Part shown: in pieces, positions 1 to 11,294 of the stretch
Layout of the letters: each line of letters opens with the position of its first letter
Position numbering within the stretch: the stretch's first letter is position 1
NCBI RefSeq assembly: GCF_963676685.1
Contig: NC_092348.1
Span: 19,257,386 to 19,321,385 of the forward strand
Direction: 5' to 3'
Length of the DNA stretch: 64,000 bases
Origin: Mytilus edulis
Taxonomy: Eukaryota; Mollusca; Bivalvia; Mytilida; Mytilidae
Made by a program: the position numbers and the translations under genes
Notes under the pieces: generated by a model
What the model was told of the DNA's origin: nothing
Database searches by the model: none
Seen by the model: only the letters and a program-made list of their open reading frames with translations

Positions 1-600
1 CGAACTGTTAAAAAGTCTGAAAAGAAAGACGAATTAATTTTAAGTTTTCTCTCAAACATTTCTAGTTATCTTAATAAAATGCACGACTAACATGTCGTAA
101 AAGTAGGCTTCGTGATGATTGTTTTTAAATGAATATATGTGTATATAAAATAATTTTGTTTTGATTAATCATTCTAATTCTCGCTTCAGATTGATCGCTG
201 AAAAATTGATTGTTTAGAAATCCTATAAATATCAGTAATCTCTGAATCACAGCTTTGTTTATGAAAAAGGAAGGAAAGTGTTGGTTAGATGTCAAACTTT
301 ATTTAAATAATTTTTCAGTCCTAACTAGAGAAAAGTTTATCTTATTAGTTTATTGTTTTTGTATTTGAGTTTATTTTTATTTTTTTGTTCTTATTTAAAA
401 TAGATAACATATCGATAATTTAATTTTTTCAAATTAAAGCAGTTAGAACTTGAGGACGACTTTGAACTATCAAATTTAGTAAATGTATTAATTCATTTTG
501 TTGCTATATTTATAGGTATTTTGTTATTAAAATATTCTTAAGTTTAATAATAGGTGTTTAGCCAAGAGAATTTAGTAATAGAGAGGTTCAAATAGTCACA
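1..600. other. AT-rich sequence, nothing recognised
   Basis: I see no open frame of useful length, no exon with coding character and no repeat that I recognise. It lies upstream of a decayed LTR retroelement and may be part of it. Confidence 0.4.
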
Positions 601-1675
601 CGATACCTTGGTGGCGATCAAATGGTGTCAACTAATGTTGAGGGCGATGGTACTGCCTCCAGAGATGTTAAAATAGCTTCTGCACCATTACAAGAACCAG
701 CCACTAAGAACCATTATCCAGTATTGGATATTGGCTTTGATTATTGGACACAACGCAGACGATTAGATGTACATAAAACTATACGATCACATAACTTATA
801 TTGGTAGAGGGAATTGTTCTACAGCATCACAGGTAGATTTGCCTGTAATGTTTCAGCCGGTGATAACTGAGCAACCTAGTCAGGGACTCTGAATTAACAG
901 AGTAGGTAAGCTAGGTCAGTTAGGAGTAAATCAACGACAGATGGTGGATCATATGCTGGTTGCATTTTCGCTGATGGATGGTGGATCACATGCAGGTTGG
1001 ATTTTCGCCGATGGATGGTGGATCACATGCAGGTTGGATTTTCGCCGATGGATGGTGGATCACATGCAAGTTGGATCTTCGACGATGAATGGTGGATCAC
1101 ATGCAGGTTGGATTTTCGCCGATGGATGGTGGATCACATGCAGGTTGGATTTTCGCCGATGGATGGTGGATCACATGCAGGTTGGATTTTCGCCGATGGA
1201 TGGTGGATCACATGCAGGTCGGAGTAATTGCAGTACTTCTAAATGATGGGAATTGGCGTTGCAGATAAACAAAGGGATTGGGATTTTCGCCGATGGATGG
1301 TGGATCACATGCAGGTCGGAGTAATTGCAGTACTTCTAAATGATGGGAATTGGCGTTGCAGATAAACAAAGGGATTGTTGGAGTTGACAACGACGATCAG
1401 AGGAGCAGTTCACTGGAGTCGGGGTTATGACGGTCCGCAGTTAATGGTTGCGCCTTTTTCTGGAAATAAGAAGTTCCGATATTTGATGTTACGAACTTAG
1501 TTATTCACACAAGAATTGTATGAACTATACATTGCTGAACATTTAGATGTTGTTGAACTTTTGAAATGATTTTGTTTATGAATACTTTTTGTTGTTTTTA
1601 AGGAATTTGCGAGCATTCATATTGTCACCGATTTTAACTAAAATATAAAATTATATTTCTTAAGAAAGGGAGGAA
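600..1675 (+). mobile_element. Decayed internal region of an LTR retrotransposon
   Basis: A short open stretch (622-807, 61 codons) is followed by a minisatellite and non-coding sequence. The block ends at 1661-1675 in a purine-rich run (TAAGAAAGGGAGGAA) that looks like a polypurine tract. Immediately after it comes a sequence starting TGTGACA, as at the 3' LTR of Gypsy-type elements. No protease, reverse transcriptase or integrase motif remains. The assignment rests on the tract and LTR layout only. Confidence 0.45.
937..1320 (+). repeat. 37-bp minisatellite (GGATGGTGGATCACATGC core)
   Basis: The unit gatggatggtggatcacat... recurs at a 37-bp step about eight times from roughly 937 to 1220. 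It is followed by a non-repeated piece of about 80 bp (aaatgatgggaattggcg...) that is itself duplicated with one more repeat unit (1204-1283 and 1294-1378). Because 37 is not a multiple of 3, successive units change frame, so the open frames across it (up to 101 codons) are unlikely to be protein-coding. Confidence 0.85.
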
Positions 1676-2154
1676 TGTGACAATATGATGGCTTAAAATA
1701 TATATATAAATATATATTATATATATTTACATTTATATTTAGGATTATATATTCTCAAAAATGTTTATTAAATTGAATAGAATTCAGGGGAATATCTATT
1801 AAGAAAAACATGACCTTGTAAAAGGTTGTTCAATTGACCTCTATAGGTTATATATATATATATATACATGTTTACATTCAGACCAGATGGTGACATGTAG
1901 CAATTAGTTAAAACACGAGAAATACGTGCATTCTTTGACCATCAATCTCCAGGTTGGTCAAAACATGTCAAAACATGTCAAATAGAGACAACTTAATAGA
2001 TATTCATCCCTGTATCTTTTGATTTAAGACTATAATGGTCAAATTAATAGAAACCTTGACACCGTTATATTTTGTATATATACTTGTGTATTTGATTGTA
2101 TGAATAAGACCGGCTCAGGCAAGCTAATAAACGATAACAAATTCCATCTTGTTA
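1676..2154 (+). mobile_element. Solo-like 3' LTR
   Basis: It begins TGTGACA directly after a polypurine-like tract. It contains an AATAAA at about 2129 following a short 'gaataagaccggctc' stretch, as in the R/U5 part of LTRs. The right edge is set by the start of the segmental duplication at about 2155. A terminal CA is not clean (TTGTTATA), so the exact 3' end is uncertain. A long AT dinucleotide run sits at about 1700-1865. Confidence 0.5.
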
Positions 2155-2283
2155 TAGATGTTATCCTAACCCAAGTAACTGATAGGTATTGTCGTATGGC
2201 ATTTGAAATATAAAAATGTATATTAATTACTTACAATATTGATGATCGTAAGGATATTTGTTTACCATAACTATATATAAATA

Positions 2284-5200
2284 ATTACATTAGATATATG
2301 TTTCATTATAGTGGAATATTGCTTGCGAATATGAAAAACAATGGCTGAAATTTCATGGATCTCCACAACGTAAAAAACTCATGAAAGATAGATACTGCTA
2401 CGAAAGGAAAACTTTCGATAAACTTAACCGGAAATTTAAAAGAAAATTCAACATTCAGAAAGAAAGAGATTTACAAGATCAGCTGAATACGAATTGTAAG
2501 CGTGATTTCTGGAGAAGTATAGGAAAACTGGGTATCGCAAACGAAAGAACGGAAAATATACCATGGGAAATCGTGAACCCGGATGGTACGGTAAATACAG
2601 ACAGGGATGACGTTCTCAATACTTGGAAGTCCGATTTTGAAACATTGTACTCAAGAGATGATGACAATGACGATCTCGATAATTTAGTCAATGAGGGAAA
2701 CATAACTGATTTACCTGATCTTAATAATAACATAACTCGTGATGAAATAGTTAAAGCCGTTGAACATACGAAATTACGCAAAGCAGCTGGATATGATGAA
2801 ATTCCATCAGAGGTGCTAAAGAATGAAAGTGCGATCGACTTACTGCATGTTATATGCAACGGTTGTTTTGAACTGGGTAAAGTGCCTGAACAGTGGACAT
2901 CTGGAGTTGTAAATCCCATATTAAAACCGGGAACAAACGATAAACGCCTCCCAACAAACTACAGGGGAATCACGATTACATCCGTACCGAGCAGAATCTA
3001 CTGTAGTGTCTTGAATTTCCGTTTATGTAAGCAGTTAGAGGACAACGATATCCTGTGTGAGGAACAAAATGGCTTTCGTCCAAAACGCAGTTGTGAAGAG
3101 CATATATATAGCCTTACTTCAGTTATAACAAACAGAAAAATATCAAAACAGTCTACATTCGTCAGTTTTATAGATATGAGGAAGGCGTTTAATTCTGTAT
3201 CTAGAAGCCTTTTATGGTATAAACTACGACGTGCAGGTATTCAAGGAAAATTCCTATCCGCCATACAGTCACTTTACGAGAATGTCAAATGTACAGTCCG
3301 CGTGAATGATAGATACACTCCATGGTTTGATATTGACTGTGGTGTGAAACAAGGGTGTTTGTTATCACCGGCAATGTTTGCGATCTATATTAATGACTTG
3401 GCCGAACGCATTAACAATCTACAGTGCGGCATTCGTATAGGAGATGATCTTTTAAGTATCCTTCTTTACGCCGATGATTTAGCGCTTATTGCACCCGATG
3501 AAGATAGTCTGCAAAAAATGTTGGATGTTGTCTCCGATTGGTGTAGTCAGTGGAAGCTTGATGTTAATCCGTCCAAGAGTAACGTAGTGCATTTCCGAAA
3601 TCCATCTATCGATCGTAGTAACTTTAACTTTACTTGTTCCAGACAAAAAATTGCCTATGCTACATCATATAAATATTTAGGCATGTGGTTAGATGAACAT
3701 TTAACGTTCGACAAAGCCGTACGTGAACTATCAAAATCAGCGAGCAGAGCACTCGGTGCGTTATATGGCAAATTTATAAGCGCAGGTGGAATGACACACT
3801 CTGTATACTCCAAGTTGTACTCTACTATGGTTGAACCAGTGTTATTTTATTGTTCGGGAATATGGGTCACAAAAGTGAATTCAGTAATAAACTCTATTCA
3901 GAACAAAGCAGCTAAATTTTTCATGTCTGTTGGAAGGTACACTGCAAATACTGCGATTCGAGGAGATATGGGTTGGACTTCGTGTTTTACGAAACAAAGA
4001 ACTGCATGTATACGATTATTAAGTCGGATATTGCGATCTGATGATACGCGTTTAACTCATAAGATTACCGAGTGGACTAAAAATCGACGTAAAGGATGGT
4101 ACGTTAAAGTGAAACGTTTTGCGGAAACCGTTGATGCCACTGCTATTCTTAATGATACATTAATCTCGACAAAAACTGTTATGCGAACAATAAAGGAACG
4201 CTTTGATGTGGTTGATAACGATGAATTCAAACACGCGTTATTTGACGATTCGAACAATGTAAACGGAAATAAATTAAGGACATACCGTTTATACAAAACA
4301 AACGTTAAAACTGAGCGATACCTTAAGCTACAACTCCCCAAAAATGTGCGTCGAACTGTTACCCTGTTCCGTAGCGGGTCTCTGCCGTTGGCGATCGAGA
4401 CAGGACGATATGTCCGACCGCGAACACCAGTAGATGAAAGACTATGCCGACTATGTAATAGCAACGATGTTGAAAGTGAAAAACATTTTTTGTTGTTTTG
4501 CCCATTATATGACGATATTAGATTTGAATTGTTTGCTAAAGCTAGAACTTTAATTGATAGCTTCGATACTTTGGATATGGACAGTAAATTTATCGAAATA
4601 ATGTCTTGTGAAGATATACAAACTTCTTTGTCATATGCAATTTTTAAATCTTTTCAGAGACGAAAACTATTTAGCACATGAGAATTTATCAAGCAAAAAT
4701 ATTTAATGTTTTTCTATTTATATTTATAAACAGTGATTTTAACTCAAATTATTTAGTCATTTTGGAAAAACTTTTACTTTTTTGTAAGTTTATCTGTGAT
4801 AATTAATATTTTTCTATTGTTATTTCTTATTTTTAAAGCTCAGTTTGAAGATAAGTTTATCTTTTTAAATCTTTTTTAAATTTTTAGAATTTGAATTTTT
4901 GAACATTTAGACTACAATGACTTGTTTAATGAAACCTTTTAACTTTTTGATTTTAGAAATGTTTGTGCATAAGTGTCTCATAAGTCTACATAAGGCTGGA
5001 TATTTGATCTTTTTATTTTGTGTTGTTTATGAAATTGTGTATATATATATGTTTGATCAAATATGTGACACTATAATAAAATAAATCATTATTATTATTT
5101 ATTATTATAATACTTTAATCTGATTGGCTAATTGCACATCACATGTTATTCCTTCAGCAATTGCATCACTCAATAAAACTTATCATCTATGATAACACGT

Positions 5201-5443
5201 GGTCCCACAATAAAGTGCACAGGTGAATTAAACAAAAAATAATATAAAATTCGTGTTTTCATGATCATAGCTAAAAAATGTAATTATAAGTATTGAATGC
5301 TTCTTTTTGTAACTTCATAGGGTTGTAAAAGCGTTGACCGTGCGTACATTTTTAAAATGAAGCGCTTCCGCGCTTCATACAAAATGTACTTCGGTCAACG
5401 CTTTTACACCCCAATGAATTTACAAAAAGAAGCATTCAATTCT
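2284..5443 (+). mobile_element. 3.16-kb insert in copy A: 5'-truncated LINE plus hairpin block
   Basis: In copy B the sequence runs uninterrupted (tctaaatacaactg at about 17,590). In copy A the same sequence is split, with TAAATA at both junctions (2278-2283 and 5444-5449). The insert holds the LINE ORF, its 3' UTR ending in an (ATT)n-like tail at about 5090-5107, then about 340 bp ending in a long hairpin. One composite insertion or two successive ones are both possible. Confidence 0.75.
2312..4681 (+). pseudogene. Non-LTR retrotransposon reverse transcriptase (5'-truncated LINE)
   Basis: Encodes the reverse transcriptase that copies LINE RNA at the target site. The frame is open from 2312, just after an in-frame TAG; the first ATG is 2381, giving 766 residues. 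Numbering from that ATG, visible features are the fingers block with NYRGI (about 190), FIDMRKAF motif A (about 262), GVKQGCLLSP motif B (about 322), the YADD catalytic motif C (about 363) and KYLGMWLDE motif E (about 430). A C-terminal Cys/His cluster (CRLC...H...C, about 689-710) is typical of invertebrate LINEs. The upstream residues match the endonuclease-RT linker, but no endonuclease domain is present, so the copy is truncated as target-primed transcription often leaves it. The RT part has no stop, which suggests recent insertion. The clade (CR1/Jockey-like or other) is not resolved. Confidence 0.88.
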
Positions 5444-5445
5444 TA
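5288..5445. repeat. Long imperfect hairpin (about 160 nt)
   Basis: The left arm (from AAGTATTGAATGCTTC at about 5288) pairs with the right arm ending GAAGCATTCAATTCTT at about 5445. Paired blocks include TTTTTGTAA/TTACAAAAA, GTAAAAGCGTTGACCG/CGGTCAACGCTTTTAC and GTACATTTT/AAAATGTAC. The centre is a second palindrome, TGAAGCGCttccGCGCTTCA. The right arm ends exactly where copy A rejoins copy B, so it is probably a MITE or foldback unit. Confidence 0.8.
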
Positions 5446-5883
5446 AATACAACTGAATCAAAACTTCGTAGTAGGTAACGGAGAATGATGAAGGAAAATA
5501 AAATCACCTTAAATTTCCATTAGTTTTTGGAGAAAAAAATATTACCGGTGTAAACAAGGGCATAAAAAAAGTCTGTTTTACGTTGAGACTTTTACGTTAG
5601 GTCTACTATCTATGTATGGACATTTTGTAGTGTATATAATATACAATATACGCAAAAGTTATAAAAAATGTACTTTGAATAATTTGTCATTGATCGTGTT
5701 CATTTTTTTAATTTGCAAGTCTAAAGTTTTAATTTTGTACAAAGTATATTCGTTAACAATCTTTTTTCGTATTCAAAAGGAATTTTGTATTTCTAATGGT
5801 CAACAATAATAACACACTCCATACAATATATTTTAATATTATTTCTATACTTTAGTTTCAACTGTCCTAGCTGTGCTAATAAA

Positions 5884-6207
5884 CAAGAATGTGTCCCCAG
5901 TACACGAATGCCCAACTCGCACTATCATTTTCTATGTTCAGTGGACCGTGAAATTGGGATAAACCCTCTAATTTGGCATTAAAATTAAAAAGATCATATC
6001 ATAGGGAACATGTATACTAAGTTTGAAGTCGATTGGACTTCAACTTCATCAAAAACTACCTTGACCAAAAACTTTAACCTGAAGCGGGACAGACGGACGA
6101 ACGAACGAACAGACGGACGAACGAACGAACGAACGGCGAGACGGACGAACGGACGCACAGACCAGAAAACATAATGCCCCTCTACTATCGTAGGTGGGGC
6201 ATAAAAA
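5884..6207 (+). mobile_element. GACG-rich dispersed repeat ending in a GGGGCAT hairpin and A-rich tail
   Basis: Starts 'caagaatgtgtcc' and contains a (GACGGACGAACG)n-type stretch at about 6090-6160. It ends with ATGCCCC...CTAC TATC GTAG...GGGGCAT, which can fold, followed by ATAAAAA. It is absent from the equivalent position of copy B (about 18,060-18,070). Related copies: 58,628-58,924 on the same strand, and partial reverse copies at 32,881-33,027 and about 33,241-33,480. The A-rich tail suggests retroposition, but no pol III promoter is visible. Confidence 0.75.
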
Positions 6208-6600
6208 GAGATTTTGTAGATAGATATAGGAAGATGTGGTATAAGTGCCAATGAGACAACTAACAATTTATAAAAGTAAACCATTATAGATCAAAGTAGG
6301 TCCTTCAACACGTAGCCTTGGCTCACACCGAACAGCAAACTATAGAAAGGGGCCATAAATTCCTAGTGTAAAACCATTCAAACGGGAAAACCAACGGTCT
6401 AATCTTTATAAAAACGAGAAACGAAAAACATTTATATATGAACCACATAAACAGACGACAACCATGCACTGAACACCAGATTCCTGACTCAAGTTATGAC
6501 AGGTGCAAACAATTGCAGAGGGATTAAACGTTTTAATGGTACCAAGCTTTCTCTCTTTTCTGAAACAATAATATAACATCACAACATAGAAAGACACACT
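6207..6600 (-). repeat. Dispersed mussel repeat (GATGGAGAGTTGTCTCATTGGC family)
   Basis: On the minus strand it carries the recognisable words 'gttgtctcattggcac', 'tgtgagccaaggct' and 'gaccgttggttttcccg'. The plus-strand relative at 16,495-16,690 and the copy B counterpart at 18,070-18,480 share long stretches. Shorter pieces lie at about 13,725, 37,450, 47,350 and 52,870. It contains no intact ORF and is probably the non-coding end of a retroelement. Confidence 0.7.
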
Positions 6601-6676
6601 ATAAAATATAAATTAGAAGGTTAAACTCAATAAAAAAACGTAGTAACACAAATTAACACACCATGAATCTCTATTT

Positions 6677-6682
6677 TTTATT
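6677..6682 (-). promoter_or_regulatory. Candidate poly(A) signal of NHL gene copy A
   Basis: AATAAA on the minus strand, about 15 nt beyond the TAA at 6697-6699. The same signal is kept in copy B (18,540-18,545). Confidence 0.45.
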
Positions 6683-6696
6683 CAAGACTGAAAGCG

Positions 6697-7698
6697 TTAG
6701 CAGCCTCCAAATTCTAAAACACACAAAATGGATTCCTCGTCATTGACAGAAGACAGACCTTCCACCCAGAGGTATCCGTCATTATCAAGGACAAGAAGAC
6801 CTGGTCGAGTAAGTCCAAACTGTGTGACATCAATAACGTCAATAACACGTCCATTCAGATCAAGGATGTGCAAAGTATTCCCGCCTCTGTCTGCTATTAT
6901 AAGGTAACCTAGTCGAGTTTCGATCAATTCGTTGGGAATGAATTCCTTGGCCTTTGGCCCAGACGCAGGATATTCCCAAACAATTTCTTTCCATTTATTA
7001 ACCATTTTTATTTTGCTGTCATCTTCTAATGGTTGATAGGTGTAATAAATAAAACCATTTGATGCAGCTTTTAATAAAGAATTGCATCTAACTCCTATAA
7101 GACCACGCGAAATGTCAAAAATATATTCGTCTTTGACTTTTCCGTTCAATCCAAGGACAACAAACTTTGATGCCGGCTTCCTAATTCTGGAAGACCTTTT
7201 ACTTGGGTCAATCTTTAATGAAGCAACAATTTCATCACGTTGTGTAATGTTAAATGTAATAGGCATGTACGGCGAAAAGTCGCATACTTTCTTATCAATA
7301 CCCATTCTAGTTACTTTACGGATTTGATTATCAAATACTCCGTATAATTCGTGTTTTGAACTAAGACTCAAGTCAATACAATGTACATTTGAAAACTCAT
7401 TCAACTTTTTCATTCCATTTTTTAGGTCCACTTCTATCAGTTTCTGTGTGTCTGCTATCCACACTGTCTCGTCTTTTGTTATTGCCATGCATTCGGGATC
7501 AAAAGGTAAAAAAAATGTCTGTCTGACCTTGAAATGTATATTGTTCTTGCTGTCTTGTTTGGCAACGTACCTTAATTTCTTATTGTCACCTTTCTTCCGA
7601 TCTTCGCTGTCATCGTTCTTCGGTAGCTTTCGTCGACTTTCGTTTGATTCAAAGTCACAAAATTTACAACATACTGATTTAGTTCGTTTTCTTTTCAT
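6697..7698 (-). CDS. Orphan NHL-type beta-propeller protein, copy A
   Basis: Intronless ORF of 333 residues from the first ATG (7698). An in-frame TGA lies just upstream (7714-7716), so the N-terminus is fixed unless there is splicing, and I see no acceptor there. Residues 1-60 are basic and hydrophilic, with a small Cys cluster (C10, C11, C14). From about residue 60 to the end there are repeated strand-turn units with NHL character: FDPECMAITKDETVWIAD, GYLIIADRGGNTLHILDLNG and GLLVLDNDGYLWVEG. These NHL blades resemble the C-terminal propeller of TRIM2/3/71-like proteins, which usually binds RNA or protein. There is no RING, B-box or coiled coil, so ligase activity is not expected. The paralogue at 18,560-19,561 differs at about 16 residues. 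The family call is by pattern; the function is unknown. Confidence 0.75.
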   Translation of the reverse strand: MKRKRTKSVCCKFCDFESNESRRKLPKNDDSEDRKKGDNKKLRYVAKQDSKNNIHFKVRQTFFLPFDPECMAITKDETVWIADTQKLIEVDLKNGMKKLNEFSNVHCIDLSLSSKHELYGVFDNQIRKVTRMGIDKKVCDFSPYMPITFNITQRDEIVASLKIDPSKRSSRIRKPASKFVVLGLNGKVKDEYIFDISRGLIGVRCNSLLKAASNGFIYYTYQPLEDDSKIKMVNKWKEIVWEYPASGPKAKEFIPNELIETRLGYLIIADRGGNTLHILDLNGRVIDVIDVTQFGLTRPGLLVLDNDGYLWVEGLSSVNDEESILCVLEFGGC

Positions 7699-7699
7699 T

Positions 7700-8640
7700 T
7701 CCAAAGAGGAGTTTCATAAAATACACTTCCGACTACTTCTAATCGATCACAATATCTAAATATAGAGATCATAATATCTATAAATATAATTATCTTTTAA
7801 ATACACTGAGGTATATGCACAAACTTGTATAATATTGATTAACATTAAATCTATATTTAGGTATATATATACTTGTGCAAGCGTCTTACCTAATGTTCGG
7901 TTTGACTTTTTTATTGTATAATTTTCAAGATTGTTATACTTGAATCTAAGTAGACTGATTAATGATTCATTCAACATCACAATCATACATACCGATGAAG
8001 GATATCTGTTATCCGAAATATTTATAAATAATTACATTTATAGTTCCTTTTTTTTTTGTTATTGGTGTTGTGTACACTTTTTAGGCGTTTATATAATTTA
8101 TTTATTGTGCCCATGTATCGTTACTTGTAACGATCCAGCGTCCTCAGCGTCCTCGTGGGAAAAATCGTTGACTATTATTCAGACGTTTTATATATATACT
8201 TTATACATATTCTGACGCCTGGTATTTCTTAATCATAAGAAATCCGATGGACAAGGTATAATTTGCAGTTGTCACTACAGAAAGGCAGACATATACATAT
8301 ATAGACAATAATAGTGCATTGACTTGACATATCAACGATATAAGGATGAGGCTTAGAAACGGGGAAATGCGAGTCTCAGCCGAGCTTTTTTCCCCCGTTT
8401 CGGGCAGAACATATGTTAGATATGAACGTTTTGTGATACACAATATACTGTTTACAGTATGAAATGTTATAAAAACATCCTTTCAAACTTGAAATAGGAC
8501 TATTATTCATATCATTTGTTATTATGATTTATCACTTTTTATTGCATTTTGATACATACAAACATTTTTTAATGATTTTGGGAGGTGTATGTTGGTTTTA
8601 TAATAAAAAATTTCACCAAAAGGAAATGTAACATTTTTTA
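7700..8640. other. Intergenic part of copy A
   Basis: Likely 5' flank of the minus-strand NHL gene. The first part is conserved in copy B. 7876-8208 is missing there, while 8209-8272 is conserved. I see no gene. A short C/G-rich inverted pair, 'gaaacggggaaa' and 'tttcccccgtttc' (8357-8401), may be the end of a small repeat. Confidence 0.4.
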
Positions 8641-8642
8641 AG

Positions 8643-9770
8643 TCAATGGTGTTACCAAAGGACAAATTGGTAAGATAAGAGTTATCTTTCGCAAGATTTG
8701 GACATTTACAACAGTTTCTCCCTTAGCAATGTTACCTGTAAGCATGTTATGCAAAAGAAAATAAACAATTATGTTTAAGATTTAATGAAAAAATCGTAAA
8801 AGTAAGTAAAGGTTATATCGTAATTGGAAATAGTGTCCATGGTGTACCCTTTATAAAAATCATTTTTTGAAAACATTTCCTTAACTTTGAATAATGAAAC
8901 ATATTGATTATAGAAACATGCACCAGTAAAACATATAGAATACGGGAATGGAACCCTTATTTCGTAACTGAATCTTAAAATACACCTTAAATCATTGGTG
9001 TTACTGTCAATGGTGAGACCATTTTGATAAAATAACACCATTGACCAGTTTAGTAACACCACTGAATATATCATGACAATCAGCATTGTTCTGTGTTTCT
9101 TTCATGTTAAACAAGCTAAACATCATATTATTAATGAAAAACAATACTTATTTAACAATGTTTTAACAATATACACAGTTTTCACAAACTGATGTATGCT
9201 GGTAACACCAATGACACTATTTAGTAACACTATTGACATTTTTAGTAATGGATGTTATGTTATATAATTTGAGATTTATTAGCCTAAGAATTATTTTTTC
9301 ATCTTTTTCTTTTGCTCGGTGATCATGGCTTTGTGTTCAGTACTTGATAAAAGTAAAATTTGAAATGTGATGTCATTGGTGATACTTTTGTGTCATTGGA
9401 GTTATTGAAGGGTCAGTGGTGTTACTATATAAAAATGCGACATTTTTTTTTATCTTTATTCATAAATGAAAGTGTTTTTATGTCGTGTACGAAGGATTAG
9501 GTATATTATTATCATTTAATCTTATACAATTCACATATATTCAGTTTAAGTGTATTTTTTAGTATTTACAACGGCCACTATTAGGACAGCCAACTTTTTT
9601 ACGACAATGTATTCTGAAATTTATGTTTAAATAGAATGCACAGCTATATGAATAATGTCAATAAGTCGTAATTTAAACATAAACAACAAATTGGAACAGT
9701 TGTTTGATGTTAAACAATAATATTTAGTACCTAAATGATTGTATGCTTTGAATTGGTAACACCATTGACA
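8643..9770. repeat. Block with about ten dispersed copies of the word GGTAACACCATTGACA
   Basis: Copies or near-copies in forward form lie at about 9031, 9051, 9201, 9222 and 9755. In reverse form (TGTCAATGGTGTTACC) they lie at about 8643, 8992, 9007, 9372, 9391 and 9412. The sequence between copies is AT-rich and not repeated. The whole 8273-9968 interval is absent from copy B, so it was inserted in A or deleted from B. No TIR or target duplication was found at those joints. No ORF of note is present; the 103-codon minus-strand frame at 8775-9086 runs through the words. Confidence 0.75.
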
Positions 9771-9969
9771 CGATTCTTTCAAAGGATGACCTAAAATTGA
9801 AGAAACTCTTCATTTTTCCCATTGCATATTTCTGAATATCGTTGCTACCATACTATAGAATAGCGGGACACATTTAAAAGTTTTAAACAATGACATTATT
9901 TTTCAAAATATTACCTCGTCGAAATTTGCACTTTTTTGATAATGACCCAAATACGCTTAATCAAGTTTT

Positions 9970-11200
9970 GACCAAGCGATGCTTATGGCTTTTTTGAAGA
10001 GAGGTAACGGGTTTAATTTTTATTTCGCTAATTGTATTATGAGTATAGCAAGATTTAGTATCTATAAAAGAAGAAATATCCTCAAGCAAAACTCAATTTA
10101 TTAGACTATTTTAAAACATTATTATAAAAATACATCTCTCACTATTTTTATGTTTTAAATCAGAGAAAAGAACATGTCTTATTAGAAAAATATTTTATAT
10201 TGGACAATCTCGTTATCAAAGTAACAGATATATATAACCATGCAGAAATATTATATTAATTAATTATAAACATACTTATATCTGAACTTACGTTGAACTT
10301 CTATTTGTTTGTAACTGACTATATGTTACAGTAACTGTCTGTTTGTGATACCAGGCACTGTCTGGTGAATGTTTCATTGTACATATTTGAATAAAATTTT
10401 ATCAAGAGAAAAAAGGTCTCTGCGCAATGCTAGGCGGTGTTGTCGTAGAAGTTAGAAATAAAAAGTACAGGTTCCAGCCCCACTTGGGTAGGACTTGAAG
10501 TTACGCATAAACTCTAACATCGTTAGGTTGATTTTCTAGACACTTTACATATATATAAATATATTAGTCAAATGCGTTTTGTTAAAATATACCTTTTCAC
10601 TGTTTTGGTCTTTTAAAAAATGTAACTGTTTGTGCTGTATTTAGACCCTTCTACAACGAAATTTATTTTACATGCACACGTATGAAAATAGCGGTTTTTA
10701 TCCAACGAAATCATAGGTTTATACGCAGTTTTCAATTAAGACTTGTTTATATTTTTTCGTTTGGGCTTGTATCATATTTTCCCTCCGGTTTTTATGATCC
10801 GTTCATCCTATTTTGACTCTTTAAATTCAACCGTCTATCCTAAATTGAGGTAAATTACATGGGCTCTACAATAATAGAGCTTTCGCTGGCCGTGTGTTAC
10901 CTTTCCACGTCAGTTTTAATCTAGCGGCGTACTGCAGTACATCATATATAAGGCATGAAAATGTATATATATATATCTAACACTTAAACTACTGTTTGTC
11001 CTAGTTTGATGAAACATTCCAATATTTTTTTGTAATATAAGTTAACTTAATTGATCTTTACCCCGTTTAACCTTCCATAATAGGCAATATTTGGCGCAAA
11101 CCCGCGGTTTCACCGACATGTTCATACAAGATATATAAACAAGAACAAAAAAGTATTACATTCAGCAATTATCGATAACCGATGTTCAAAGTACATTCAT
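9970..11200. other. Intergenic part of copy A
   Basis: 9970-10,390 and 10,890-11,200 are conserved in copy B. The middle (10,390-10,889) is not; there copy B has a tRNA-derived SINE instead. No coding sequence is recognised. Confidence 0.5.
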
Positions 11201-11204
11201 TGTT

Positions 11205-11294
11205 CACAGGCACTCGTCTCAGAATATGTTTTTTCCTGTATACCTTTATATAACACAAGGTTCTTAACTCACGAATCTGAGACGAGTGCCTGTG
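11205..11294. mobile_element. 90-bp MITE, hAT-type (8-bp TSD)
   Basis: Perfect 19-bp terminal inverted repeat CACAGGCACTCGTCTCAGA. It is flanked by the 8-bp direct repeat TCATTGTT (11,197-11,204 and 11,295-11,302). Copy B has the single TCATTGTT and no element (about 21,241-21,249), which proves insertion. An 8-bp target duplication is the hAT hallmark. A longer relative is at 62,024-62,398. Confidence 0.92.

Noticed and set aside
941-1246. 101-codon frame with GGSHAGWIFADGWW repeats
   Set aside because: 37-bp repeat shifts frame every unit; reads as satellite, not protein.
7698-7704. An N-terminal extension of the NHL protein starting two codons earlier
   Set aside because: That codon is TTG; the first ATG is at 7698 and an in-frame TGA lies just upstream.
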